Part shown: piece by piece, positions 16,428 through 24,692 of the stretch
Numbering within the stretch: the stretch's first letter is position 1
How the letters are laid out: the number at the start of each line of letters is the position of its first letter
Source of the DNA: Micromonospora alfalfae
Lineage (GTDB): Bacteria; Actinomycetota; Actinomycetes; Mycobacteriales; Micromonosporaceae
Assembly: GCF_022230925.1 (NCBI RefSeq)
Contig: NZ_JAKKFH010000036.1
Span: 18,273 to 82,272, forward strand
DNA: 64,000 nt
Direction: 5' to 3'
Made by a program: the position numbers and the translations under genes
Notes under the pieces: model-generated
Databases searched by the model: none
Seen by the model: the letters and a program-made list of their open reading frames with translations, nothing else
What the model was told of the DNA's origin: nothing

Positions 16428-19223
16428 TTGCTCTATCGGAACTCACCGCGCCGCAGCGCGACAGCAGTCGCCGCAGTCGGCATTCTCATCACGGGGCTGG
16501 CGCTGGCTCCGTCCGCGCCGGCCCAGGCCAGCCACCACCGGGGGCAAGACGGAGCCGTACGGTCGGGTGACGCACGTTTCGAGGTGCTGTCCCCGACACT
16601 GATCCGCACCGAGTACCAGAAGGACGGCAGGTTCACCGACGCCGCCACGTTCAACGCCATCGGGCGCGACGATTTCCCCCGTACGCGTTTCACCAAGCAC
16701 GTCGACCACGGCTGGCTCACCATCGACACCGGCGCGATGACATTGCGGTACCGGGTCGGCTCGGGTGCGTTCACCGCCGACAACCTCACCGTGCGGCTCA
16801 CTGCCGGCAAGCAGACGGTTCAGGGCCAACCCTGGGCCGGTCACACCGCCCCGGCCTGCGCGTTCGGCGCGCTCTGCGAGGCCGAATCGCTGCAGTTGAA
16901 CGGCCCTGGCGTGGCCACCGACCACCAGGGATTCACCGGACGCGGCTTCGCGGCCGGCTTCGCCTCGTCCGGCGACTCGGTCACGTTCGCGCTCGACGCT
17001 CCGGAGGGCGGCACGAAGCAGTTCGCCGTCCGCTACGCCAACAGCACCGGCGGCGACGGCCAGAACGTGGACCGCACCCTGACGATTCAGGTCGACGGCG
17101 ACGCCGGCCACACGCTGACACTGCCGCCCACCGCTAACTGGGACACCTGGGGCCTGGCCAACGCGCCGGTCGACCTCACCGCCGGCCGGCACGAGATCAG
17201 CATCGTGCGGGGTCCCAACGACTCCGGCAACGTGAACGTCGACAGTCTCGCGGTGGTCAACCCGGGTGACTCGTTCCCGGCGCCGACCCCGCCCCAGCCG
17301 CAGCCTCTGCGGTTCGGCACGCTGGGAGAGGCCGAGACCGGCGCGCTGACCGGCGGCGCGAGGCCCGCGAACGACCACAACGGCGCATCCGGTACGGGAT
17401 TCCTGGCCGGCCTGGAGAGCACCAGCTCAGCCGACACGCTGACAGTGACGGATGTTCCGTCCGCCGGTGACTACCAGGTGCAGATCCGCTACGCCAACGG
17501 CCGGGCCGGCGCCCAGCCGAGCCAGACGCGCACCATGTCGGTCACGGCGGGAACGGCGGCGCCGGTCACGGCGACCCTTCCGCCGACCAGCGGATGGGAC
17601 TACTGGAACACCGTTTCCGTCCCGGTCCACCTCAACCGAGGCACCAACACAGTGGTCCTGGGCTGCCCCACGGACGCCAGTTGCAACGTCAACGTCGACA
17701 CTGTCGCCGTCACGAGCAAGAGCTCCCCGCTGCTCGCCCCGCACGCGCCGCTCGGCGGCTACCGCCGGGGCCTGGACGGCGTGACCGGTTCCGCCCTCAC
17801 CGCTCCGGGCCTGCTCTACCAGGACGGCTGGTACCTGCTCGACGACTCGGCCTCGGCCCTGAGCACCACCAAGCCGCGGCCCGCCGCCGAGCAGGACGGC
17901 TACGTCTTCGCGTACGGGCAGGACTTCACCCGCGCTCTGAAGGACCTGTCGACCCTGACCGGGCCCACGAAACTGCTGCCCAAGTGGGCGTACGGGGTGT
18001 GGTACTCCGAGTACTACGACCGCACCGCCACCGAGTTCCAGAACCTGGTGACCCGGGCCAAGACCGAGGGCGTGCCGCTGGACGTGTTGGTCCTCGACAC
18101 CGACGTCAAGGCTCCGGACAAGTGGAACGGCTGGAGCATCGACCCCACCCGCATCCCCGACCCGAAGGCGTTCTTCGACTGGGCGAAGAAGCAGGGCCTG
18201 CACACCGGCATCAACATCCACCCCAGCATCCTCGGCTCGGACCCGAAGTTCGCGCAGGCGCAGGCCACCGCGAAGGGCAAGCTCCAGCGCGTCGGCTGCA
18301 ACGGCGGTCCCGACTGCTACGCCTTCGACTTCGGCGACCCGGACCAGCTCAAGGCGTACATGCAGCTGCACGACGGGATGATCCCGAAGGGCAGCAAGGG
18401 CCCGGACCTGTGGTGGCTGGACTGGTGCTGCGACAACACGAAGTCGTCGCTCGCCGGCGTGACCGGGGACGCGTGGATCAACAAGCAGTACGCCGACAAG
18501 ACCGGCTTCGCGTTCTCCCGGGCGTACGGCTCCTTGCAGGCCGGCGGATACAGCAGCCCGACCCCGGTGTCCACCGGACCGTGGGCCGACAAGCGCACCA
18601 CGTTGCACTTCACCGGCGACACCACCTCCGACTGGTCGACACTGCAGATGGAAGTCGGCTACACGCCGGGCGAGTCGGCGGCGACCGGGCTGGCCGCTGT
18701 CAGCCACGACATCGGCGGGCACACCGGCGGCCTCCAGGAGCCGGGCACCGAACCGGGCAGCACCAAACTGCCCGACGACCTCTACGCCCGGTGGGTGCAG
18801 TTCGGCACGTTCCAGCCCATCGACAGGCTGCACTCCAACCACAGCGACCGGCTGCCCTGGCAGTACGGCCCGGAGGCGAACGCGTCGGCCAAGAAGTTCC
18901 TGAACCTGCGCAAGGAACTGCAGCCGTACACCTACGCCGCCGCCAAGGAGGCCACTCGCACGGGTACGCCCATCGTCCGCTCGATGTACCTCGCGTACCC
19001 GAACGAGCAGGCCGCGTACGCCACCGCCGGTTCCCAGTACCTCTACGGCCCGGACTACCTGGTAGCACCGGTGACGACCCCCGGCGGCACCGCCACCACG
19101 TCGGTGTGGTTCCCGCCGGGCAACACCTGGACCGACATCTTCACCGGGAAGACGTACCGGGGCGGCACCACGCAGAACATCACCACCACGCTGGACACCA
19201 TGCCGGTGTTCAAGAAGCACTGA
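16428..19223 (+). CDS. Secreted GH31-family glycosidase with two CBM35-like domains inserted
   Basis: The 931-residue protein has a signal peptide (residues 1-35, VAAVGILITGLALAPSAPA). Residues 45-140 are the N-terminal GH31 beta-domain. Two homologous carbohydrate-binding modules follow at about 148-280 and 297-432; both have the AE(S/T) start and a conserved DW-type core and end in NVNVDSLAV or NVNVDTVAV. The GH31 barrel follows (about 490-830): LPKWAYGVWYSEYYD, VLVLDTDVK, a likely nucleophile Asp in WWLDWCC and a likely acid/base in FTGDTTSDW. The enzyme should cut alpha-glycosidic bonds outside the cell; the substrate is not clear. The start is TTG at 16428, with GAGGAG 6 bases upstream. 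A terminator follows at 19243. Confidence 0.9.
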   Translation: MLYRNSPRRSATAVAAVGILITGLALAPSAPAQASHHRGQDGAVRSGDARFEVLSPTLIRTEYQKDGRFTDAATFNAIGRDDFPRTRFTKHVDHGWLTIDTGAMTLRYRVGSGAFTADNLTVRLTAGKQTVQGQPWAGHTAPACAFGALCEAESLQLNGPGVATDHQGFTGRGFAAGFASSGDSVTFALDAPEGGTKQFAVRYANSTGGDGQNVDRTLTIQVDGDAGHTLTLPPTANWDTWGLANAPVDLTAGRHEISIVRGPNDSGNVNVDSLAVVNPGDSFPAPTPPQPQPLRFGTLGEAETGALTGGARPANDHNGASGTGFLAGLESTSSADTLTVTDVPSAGDYQVQIRYANGRAGAQPSQTRTMSVTAGTAAPVTATLPPTSGWDYWNTVSVPVHLNRGTNTVVLGCPTDASCNVNVDTVAVTSKSSPLLAPHAPLGGYRRGLDGVTGSALTAPGLLYQDGWYLLDDSASALSTTKPRPAAEQDGYVFAYGQDFTRALKDLSTLTGPTKLLPKWAYGVWYSEYYDRTATEFQNLVTRAKTEGVPLDVLVLDTDVKAPDKWNGWSIDPTRIPDPKAFFDWAKKQGLHTGINIHPSILGSDPKFAQAQATAKGKLQRVGCNGGPDCYAFDFGDPDQLKAYMQLHDGMIPKGSKGPDLWWLDWCCDNTKSSLAGVTGDAWINKQYADKTGFAFSRAYGSLQAGGYSSPTPVSTGPWADKRTTLHFTGDTTSDWSTLQMEVGYTPGESAATGLAAVSHDIGGHTGGLQEPGTEPGSTKLPDDLYARWVQFGTFQPIDRLHSNHSDRLPWQYGPEANASAKKFLNLRKELQPYTYAAAKEATRTGTPIVRSMYLAYPNEQAAYATAGSQYLYGPDYLVAPVTTPGGTATTSVWFPPGNTWTDIFTGKTYRGGTTQNITTTLDTMPVFKKH

Positions 19224-19242
19224 CGTTTCAGGGATCAAGACG

Positions 19243-19274
19243 CCGGCCGGGTGGGGGCAACCCCGCCCGGCCGG
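19243..19274. terminator. Hairpin terminator after the GH31 gene
   Basis: Arms 19243-19251 and 19266-19274 (CCGGCCGGG/CCCGGCCGG) pair, extended by a G-T pair and four G-C pairs to a four-base loop. It lies 20 bp after the GH31 stop and before a convergent gene, so it can work in both directions. Confidence 0.75.
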
Positions 19275-19286
19275 TTCGTTTCCTGG

Positions 19287-19550
19287 CTATCGCTGTGGCC
19301 GGCGGGCCAGCGACAGCCAGCCGAGGAACCTGGCGTGCATCGCGGCCGGGTTCGGGCGCAGCCCCAGGCCGTACACGTCGTCGATCGCCTCCTGCATCGA
19401 TGCGGCGAGATAGAACGCCAGCGCGATCGAATGGCCGTAGAACTCGGTCACGAGAGCGAGCTGAGCCGGGCCGCACGGCCAGGGCGCGGCGCAGTTGCGG
19501 CACAGCCACGCCGGGCGCATCGGCAGGTGCGGGCGAGGGCGCGCGGTCAT
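19287..19550 (-). CDS. Small conserved actinobacterial protein (87 aa), WhiJ/AbaA-linked
   Basis: The 87-residue protein (RPAWLCRNCAAPWPCGPAQL near residues 12-31, then a helical part ending ARFLGWLSLARR) has the CxxC...WPC cysteine pattern of a small family common in Micromonosporaceae next to XRE/DUF397 genes. It is sometimes labelled flavin reductase in databases, without support that I can see here. Cysteines at CRNC and WPC may bind a metal. Its ATG overlaps the stop of the gene upstream (ATGA), so it is the last of three coupled genes. Confidence 0.65.
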   Translation of the reverse strand: MTARPRPHLPMRPAWLCRNCAAPWPCGPAQLALVTEFYGHSIALAFYLAASMQEAIDDVYGLGLRPNPAAMHARFLGWLSLARRPQR

Positions 19551-19825
19551 CCGACCCGCACCGGATGTCGTCGACGTTTGGCCGGCCTGGTCGGTGTGAC
19601 GGGCAGGGCCTGCAATCGCACGCCCGTACGCATCACGTACAACTCGCGCTGCGCGACCGCGTCGCCCGCCGCGTTCAGCTCGTAGCCCTCAATCCAGACC
19701 CACCCGTGGTACGTGTGCCGCTCGGGCAACTCGCGGATGACGCGCACGAAGATCGGGCGCAGGAACTGCACGCTCGCCGCGGTGGTCAGACAGACCACGT
19801 CCCCGGCCTTCATCTTTCCGATCAC
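19547..19825 (-). CDS. Small conserved protein (92 aa), middle gene of a coupled trio
   Basis: Starting from the GTG at 19825, which overlaps the stop of the 25-codon gene upstream (GTGA), it encodes VIGKMKAGDVVCLTTAASVQFL and a WVWIEGYELNAAGDAVAQREL segment with an Arg-rich end. It looks like a small beta-barrel protein of unknown function. The order (short peptide, this gene, CxxC protein) divergent from an XRE/DUF397 pair is one I recall from other Micromonospora-type genomes. Confidence 0.6.
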   Translation of the reverse strand: MIGKMKAGDVVCLTTAASVQFLRPIFVRVIRELPERHTYHGWVWIEGYELNAAGDAVAQRELYVMRTGVRLQALPVTPTRPAKRRRHPVRVG

Positions 19826-19899
19826 CACAAACCCCACGGGTACGCGCCCGGCGCGCTGACCGGCTCCGGGATGGGCTTCTCGGGTTTGTCGTCGGGCAC
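19822..19899 (-). CDS. 25-residue leader-type peptide, first gene of a coupled trio
   Basis: GTG 19899 is preceded by the strong ribosome binding site GAGGGGGAG at about 8 bases. The frame encodes 25 residues rich in Pro (MPDDKPEKPIPEPVS) and ends in TGA inside the GTGA that starts the next gene. The very good ribosome binding site and the exact overlap argue for real translation. It may be a short peptide, or serve mainly to set translation of the next gene. Confidence 0.55.
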   Translation of the reverse strand: MPDDKPEKPIPEPVSAPGAYPWGLW

Positions 19900-20142
19900 G
19901 GTCTCCCCCTCTGGTGCCGTTGGGAAGGGGCCGCTCCCGTGAGTGCTCGCCCGTCAGGAGCGGCCCCGCTACGAACGCGACCGCCGGGTTTCGTGGTCCT
20001 CACCAGCCGCGCCGCCTGGTGACACTCTGCTGTGGAGGCCACTACGCTCGGAAGGTGCTTCCGGCGTCCGGGCTGACCTGGCCTAACGGGGTCCCGACCT
20101 GTGGCACCTCGGGTAGTCGATCTCCGATTTGAGGAGCGTTGT

Positions 20143-20949
20143 GTGGCTGACGTGCCGAGTCCACTTGCGGACTTCATCGTGAGCGAAATCCGCCGTGCTC
20201 GAGGAGCGTCCGGGATGACGCAAGAGTCTTTCGGCCGGGCAGCGGGCTTCAGCGCTTCGCACGTCAGCGCCGTGGAAAGCGGCACCCGAGCACTCACGAT
20301 GGACTTCATCAAGGGAGCCGACCGGGCGCTGAACAACGGCGGGCTCTTCGAGCGCCTGGCGACGAAGTTCGGCGCACCGTCGTGGTTTCTGCCCTGGCTG
20401 GACGCCGAGCGCGAAGCGACACAGCTTCGTTACTTCGAGCCGAACCTGATTCCCGGGCTGCTACAGGTGGAGCACTACGCCCGCACGGTCCTGCGAACAG
20501 TCGAAAACCTCACCGATGACGAGGTTGAGCAGCGCGTGCAGGGGCGCATGAGCCGGCAGGCGATCCTGACCGGCGAGCGCCGGCCACAGTTTGTCGCAGT
20601 GCTGGACGAAGTCGCGATCCGGCGAACGGGTGATGGTCTGGGCGGGATCATGGCCCAGCAAGTCGCCCACCTGGTCGCGATGGCCGAACTTCCCCACGTT
20701 CACGTACACGTCATCCCGATCGCTAGCGGCCTGCACATCGGGCTGTCCGGACCGTTCGCGCTGGCACGGTCCAGCGAGGGCGTCTGGGTGGGACACCTCG
20801 AAAACCAGCTTGGCGGGGATGTCATCGACAAGGACGATGAGGTGGCTACGCTTCAGGCAAGGTGGGAGAGCGTCCGGAACGAGGCTCTACCGCGCCGGCA
20901 GTCCATTGACCTGCTGAAGGAAGTTGAGAGCCATCATGGACCTCAGTAA
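20143..20949 (+). CDS. XRE helix-turn-helix regulator with DUF5753 domain (WhiJ-like)
   Basis: The 268-residue protein has an N-terminal XRE HTH (residues 7-60: TQESFGRAAGFSASHVSAVE) and the DUF5753 ligand-type domain (LRYFEPNLIPGLLQVEHYAR, VLDEVAIRR, VHVHVIPI). This is the WhiJ-like family of Streptomyces, linked to development and antibiotic control. The GTG at 20143 has GAGGAG seven bases upstream. It overlaps the downstream DUF397 gene by 14 bp. Such pairs usually act together; the DUF397 partner is thought to modulate the regulator. Confidence 0.9.
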   Translation: MADVPSPLADFIVSEIRRARGASGMTQESFGRAAGFSASHVSAVESGTRALTMDFIKGADRALNNGGLFERLATKFGAPSWFLPWLDAEREATQLRYFEPNLIPGLLQVEHYARTVLRTVENLTDDEVEQRVQGRMSRQAILTGERRPQFVAVLDEVAIRRTGDGLGGIMAQQVAHLVAMAELPHVHVHVIPIASGLHIGLSGPFALARSSEGVWVGHLENQLGGDVIDKDDEVATLQARWESVRNEALPRRQSIDLLKEVESHHGPQ

Positions 20950-21127
20950 CGCCCGGTGGCGCAAGTCCACCCGCAGCGGCGCGAGCGGCGGCAACTGCGT
21001 CGAGGTGGCAAGCAACCTGCCCGGTGTTGTGGCCGTCCGCGACTCGAAGGACGTCGCCGGACCAGCATTGGCCTTCCCCCCGGCCGCCTGGGACGCGTTC
21101 GTCGCCCAGGTCACCAAGCGGCCGTAG
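20936..21127 (+). CDS. DUF397 protein (AbaA-orfD-like partner of the XRE regulator)
   Basis: The 63-residue protein starts MDLSNARWRKSTRSG and has the family core GGNCVEVASNLPGVVAVRDS followed by FPPAAWDAFVAQV, the complete DUF397 pattern. DUF397 proteins are partners of WhiJ-like regulators. The ATG at 20936 lies inside the 3' end of the XRE gene, so the two are probably co-translated. Confidence 0.9.
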   Translation: MDLSNARWRKSTRSGASGGNCVEVASNLPGVVAVRDSKDVAGPALAFPPAAWDAFVAQVTKRP

Positions 21128-21416
21128 CGCCCGCCCCGAGGCGGAGTGGGCGTGGGCACGTTGAACTGGCATGCCCACTTGACACACTGTCGAGATCCCC
21201 TATGCAGTTGCTGGACGCCTCACGCACATCGGCTGGCCCGCCAACTGCGGTTTTCGTAGCGGCGGCAGCCACCGCCTCGTCTTGGGCCCACACGACCTTC
21301 GAGACTCGGCGGTGGCTGCTGCAATGTCTACGGACAAACGACACCGTCACCGCAGTTCACAACAGACCTCTTCAATGTTGAGCCGCCTCACATTCCCTGA
21401 CGGGCAGACGGTGGCG
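21128..21416. other. Gap of 289 bp with a promoter-like sequence and no supported gene
   Basis: No convincing gene is seen. A TTGACA box at 21179-21184 with TATGCA at 21201-21206 (16-bp spacer) reads to the right, but what it would drive is unclear; a 59-codon frame starts at 21202 within the TATGCA itself, so it is not credible. The left part simply follows the DUF397 stop. Confidence 0.3.
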
Positions 21417-22127
21417 TCAGCCGAAGAGGGCGGCGGAGATGTCGGCGTAGAAGAGGGCCGGGTCGCGGGAAAGCGAAGCCTTGACCTTGGCGGTGGGGCT
21501 GTCGGCGATCACTTCGAGCTTGCCCGCTTCCAGGCCGTCCAACGCCATGGCGACCACCTCGTGGGGTGGCAGTTTAGGGATGTCGTAGGCGGCCATCATG
21601 TCGGTGTCGGCTATCGCCAGGGCCAGCGCGGTGACCTGGGTTTTCTGGTCGGCAAGCTCAAGTCTGATGCCGTTGGTGAGAGACCATTCCGCGGCTTTGG
21701 AAGCGGCGTAGCCATTGCTGGCAGGGGCGAAGGTGTACCAGCTCAGCGCTGAGATGACGTTGAGAATGGCACCCCCGCCAAGCCGGGGAGCGAAGGCGCG
21801 GACGACGTTCAGGGTGCCCCAGAAGTTGGTGTCGAACTCTCGGCGGATGTTCTCCGTGGAGGGGCCGAGCAGGGGCGCGTCTGTCGAGATGCCAGCGTTG
21901 TTGATGAGGATGTCGAGTTCGCCCACCTCGGCCGCCGCGGCCTCGATGGACGTCGGGTCGGTGATGTCCAGTTGGAGAGGGACGACGCCGGGGATGTCGA
22001 TGCGATCGGGGCGGCGGGCGGTGGCGTAGACGGTGGTGGCACCGCGGGCGACGAGCGCCTCGGCAAAGGCCTTGCCGAGCCCACGGTTGGCACCTGTTAC
22101 GAGGGCTTTCGTACCGTTGATCTGCAT
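21417..22127 (-). CDS. Short-chain dehydrogenase/reductase (SDR)
   Basis: The 236-residue classical SDR has TGANRGLG (about residues 11-18), NNAG near 76-79, SALSWYTFAP and YAASK near residue 149. It is a NAD(P)-dependent oxidoreductase of unknown substrate. The ATG at 22127 is preferred over the upstream GTG because the fold begins at it. An ACGTTAACGT palindrome lies 17 bp upstream in a spot expected for a promoter or operator. The gene is downstream of the aldo-keto reductase gene. Confidence 0.9.
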   Translation of the reverse strand: MQINGTKALVTGANRGLGKAFAEALVARGATTVYATARRPDRIDIPGVVPLQLDITDPTSIEAAAAEVGELDILINNAGISTDAPLLGPSTENIRREFDTNFWGTLNVVRAFAPRLGGGAILNVISALSWYTFAPASNGYAASKAAEWSLTNGIRLELADQKTQVTALALAIADTDMMAAYDIPKLPPHEVVAMALDGLEAGKLEVIADSPTAKVKASLSRDPALFYADISAALFG

Positions 22128-22143
22128 GCCCCCCACGCTAAAA

Positions 22144-22163
22144 CCTCACGTTAACGTCAGAGG
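22144..22163. promoter_or_regulatory. Palindrome upstream of the SDR gene, candidate operator
   Basis: The site has a perfect 10-bp core ACGTTAACGT at 22148-22157 flanked by CCTC and CAGAGG, an imperfect dyad of the kind bound by MerR-type regulators in front of SDR genes. No MerR gene is next to it in this window. The regulator is unknown. Confidence 0.4.
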
Positions 22164-22217
22164 CAAATGTTTGCGAGGCGGGTCACTGTGCGGATCGGGG
22201 ACGCGGCAACCGAGGCA

Positions 22218-23204
22218 CTAGTTACCGACGCCGAGGCTCGACATGAACGCCGCCGGGTAACGGTCACCGCGCGCGGCACCCTTCGGCACGGCCGCCTCGA
22301 TCTCTTCGAGATCATCGGCCGACAGCTTCACGTCCAGCGCCGGCAACGCCTCGGCCAGCCGCTGCCGGGTACGCGCACCGACCAGCGGAACGATGGACAG
22401 GTCCTGCGCCGCCACCCACGCGATCGCCAACTGCGCCACCGTGCACCCCTTCGCGTCGGCGACCCGGCGCAACGCCTCCACCAGGGCGAGGTTGTGCGAC
22501 GCGTTCTCGGCGGAGAAGCGGGGACTGTGGTTACGCGGATCGTCCGCCCGCCCCGGCACCCAGGTCCCCGAGAGCAGGCCACGGCCCAGCACCCCGTACG
22601 CGGTCAGCCCGATGCCCAGCTCCCGCAGCGTGGGCAGCACGTCGGCCTCGACCGCCCGCGACAGCAGCGAATACTCAATCTGAAGATCAGCGATCGGATG
22701 TACGGCGTGCGCCCGCCGGACGGTCTCCGCGTCAACCTCGGACAGCCCCACATACCGCACGTAACCGGCGTCGATCATCTCCTTGATCGCGCCGATCGTG
22801 TCCTCGATCGGCACCGACCGGTCGAGCCGGGCCGGCCGGTAGATGTCCACGTGGTCGACGCCGAGCCGGGTCAGCGAGTAGCTCAGGAAGTTCCGCACCG
22901 AAGCCGGACGGGAGTCCTGACCGGCGAACCGCATGCCCGGCCCCACCTGCTGCCCGAACTTCACACTCAGCAGATAGCTGTCCCGGTCGCGTCCCCGCAA
23001 CGCCTCCGACAGCAGCAGCTCGTTGTGCCCCATGCCATAGAAGTCACCGGTGTCGACCAGCGTGACCCCCGCGTCCAGCGCGGCCCGTACGGTGGCGATG
23101 CTCTCCTCGCGATCGGCCGGGCCGTAGGTGCCCGACATGCTCATCGCCCCCAACCCCACCGCGGAAACCTTGGGGCCCGTGTTGCCCAGAGTGCGTGTCT
23201 GCAT
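22218..23204 (-). CDS. Aldo-keto reductase (NAD(P)H-dependent)
   Basis: The 328-residue protein has the AKR barrel signature GLGAMSMSGTYG (about residues 17-28), the active-site region DTGDFYGMGHNELLLSEAL (Asp/Tyr), YVGLSEVDAETVRRA, and the phosphate-binding IVPLVGARTRQRL near the end. It reduces carbonyls with NADPH. The catalytic lysine position is plausible at SVKFGQ. It is divergent from the XRE gene at 23325, so that gene probably controls it, and an SDR gene follows. Confidence 0.92.
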   Translation of the reverse strand: MQTRTLGNTGPKVSAVGLGAMSMSGTYGPADREESIATVRAALDAGVTLVDTGDFYGMGHNELLLSEALRGRDRDSYLLSVKFGQQVGPGMRFAGQDSRPASVRNFLSYSLTRLGVDHVDIYRPARLDRSVPIEDTIGAIKEMIDAGYVRYVGLSEVDAETVRRAHAVHPIADLQIEYSLLSRAVEADVLPTLRELGIGLTAYGVLGRGLLSGTWVPGRADDPRNHSPRFSAENASHNLALVEALRRVADAKGCTVAQLAIAWVAAQDLSIVPLVGARTRQRLAEALPALDVKLSADDLEEIEAAVPKGAARGDRYPAAFMSSLGVGN

Positions 23205-23324
23205 CGAAACTCTCCCTCATCGGTCGATCTCGGCTCCACCCTGCGCCGCTTTCCGGTCCGCCGGCAGCGGAGCGCTTATCGTGGGAGCGCCGCTCCCTGG
23301 CTCGGTGCCCAGTCCCGGCGCAGC

Positions 23325-24182
23325 ATGGGGGCATTGCAGCGTGAGCAGCTCGCCGACTTCCTGCGGCGCCGACGCGAGGCCATCCGCCCCGCCGAGGTCG
23401 GCATCGCCGACGGCCCCCGCCGCCGCACCGCCGGCCTGCGCCGCGAGGAGGTCGCCATGCTCGCCGGCATGTCCGTCGACTACGTCATCCGCCTTGAGCA
23501 GGGCCGCAGCAGCCAGCCGTCAACCCAGCTGCTCGGTGCCCTGGCCCGGGCCCTGCGGCTGACCGACGACGAGCGAAGCCACCTGTTCCACCTGGCCGGC
23601 CACCAGCCGCCGCCCGCCGACGGCATGGCCCGCCTGGCCCGGGCCGGCCTCGTCCGCCTGCTCGACCTGGTGGGCGACACCCCCGCCATGGTCCTGTCCG
23701 ACCTCGGCGAGGTCCTGGCGCAGAACCGCATGTCGATCCTGCTCACCGGCGACCACACCGGGCTGACCGGCGACCGCCGCTACGTCGCCTACCGCTACTT
23801 CACCGACCCGGTCATCCGCGACCTCCACGGCCCCGACGAATGGCAACGGCACGCCCGCCAACAGGTCGCCGACCTGCGCGCGGTGGCCGGCCGGCGGCCC
23901 GACGACCCGGCCGTGACCGGCCTGATCGAACGGTTGCGGGCTGCGAGCGACGACTTCCGGCGGCTGTGGGCCGAGCACGAGGTGGCAGTGCGCCGGGCCG
24001 ACCGCAAGACGTTCATGCACCCGCGCGTGGGCCGCATCACGATGGACTGCGAAACCCTGGTCACCCCCGACCTCGGCCAGCAGCTGCTGGTGCTGACCCC
24101 GGCCGACGCCGAGGCCCGGGAGAAGCTTGAGCTGCTGCGCGTGCTGGGGGTCGAGGAGTTCCCGGCCGGTGTGCCTCACTGA
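23325..24182 (+). CDS. XRE helix-turn-helix regulator with MmyB-like ligand domain
   Basis: The 285-residue protein has an XRE HTH at residues 7-75 (RRTAGLRREEVAMLAGMS, VDYVIRLEQGR) and a C-terminal MmyB-like domain (ALRLTDDERSHLFHLAG, then residues 100-280), the layout of regulators controlling divergent oxidoreductases. ATG 23325 is the start before the HTH. It is divergent from the aldo-keto reductase gene, and its 3' end is followed by the copy of the rnpB tail at 24269-24302. Confidence 0.88.
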   Translation: MGALQREQLADFLRRRREAIRPAEVGIADGPRRRTAGLRREEVAMLAGMSVDYVIRLEQGRSSQPSTQLLGALARALRLTDDERSHLFHLAGHQPPPADGMARLARAGLVRLLDLVGDTPAMVLSDLGEVLAQNRMSILLTGDHTGLTGDRRYVAYRYFTDPVIRDLHGPDEWQRHARQQVADLRAVAGRRPDDPAVTGLIERLRAASDDFRRLWAEHEVAVRRADRKTFMHPRVGRITMDCETLVTPDLGQQLLVLTPADAEAREKLELLRVLGVEEFPAGVPH

Positions 24183-24268
24183 CCCCTTGTCGCAAACTGC
24201 CACCGAGCTACGCGGCCATGCGCTAGTGCCTAGCCATAAATCCGGGTGCACGGCGTCCCAGGCGGCAC

Positions 24269-24302
24269 GGCGGGCGACGGACGACTCGACCTGCACACCG
24301 GA
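24269..24302. repeat. Distal copy of the rnpB 3' end (candidate attachment site)
   Basis: This segment matches the rnpB 3' end at 27717-27750 in 30 of 34 positions and in the same orientation. The two copies bracket 3.45 kb that includes the low-GC STAND gene. A short direct repeat of a structural-RNA 3' end at the far side of an inserted segment is the expected trace of a site-specific integration. It has no function as RNase P RNA by itself. Confidence 0.75.
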
Positions 24303-24381
24303 GGGCGTCAGGGCGACTCGGCGTCCGTCAGCGGGCAGTCGATGGCGCGCCTGATGCGGGTCTCACACGGGACAGCGGACC

Positions 24382-24639
24382 TCAGTCGTCAAACTCGAAG
24401 CCGTTCGCCTCGGCCGCCGTGACCAGCACGACACCGGCCCGTTGGGTGCGAGCCCAGAGCTCGGCGACGGGATTCCTAACACGGAGCAGGCACCCGCCAT
24501 CCGCTTTGAGGTAGAAGACCCCTTGGGTAGCGCTATGCCGCAAGGGAGCTTTTCGAGCATTTCGGCGAGCGCGACTTGTCAGCACGACCTGGCCCGCCAT
24601 CGTGGCTCGAATCATCGGCAGCCCGAGGACGCGGAGCAC
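24382..24639 (-). CDS. Hypothetical protein (85 aa) in the rnpB-linked segment
   Basis: From GTG 24639 the frame reads MLRVLGLPMIRATMAGQVVL, then a basic region with several Arg and a hydrophobic RAGVVLVTAAEANGFEFDD end. Composition is protein-like and the gene is divergent from the STAND gene 54 bp away. It has no recognised domain. A role as partner or regulator of the STAND protein is possible but unsupported. Confidence 0.4.
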   Translation of the reverse strand: MLRVLGLPMIRATMAGQVVLTSRARRNARKAPLRHSATQGVFYLKADGGCLLRVRNPVAELWARTQRAGVVLVTAAEANGFEFDD

Positions 24640-24692
24640 GGCAATGGGGTCAGACTGTGCTGCCCCTTCGCTAGCCTCTAGGCAGGAATGGG

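Noticed and set aside
17594..19942. Long frames in other frames of the GH31 gene
   Set aside because: The GH31 frame has the signal peptide, binding modules and catalytic motifs; the others are composition artefacts.
21202..21381. A 59-codon frame after the DUF397 gene
   Set aside because: Its start codon lies in the promoter-like TATGCA box and it has no ribosome binding site or family.
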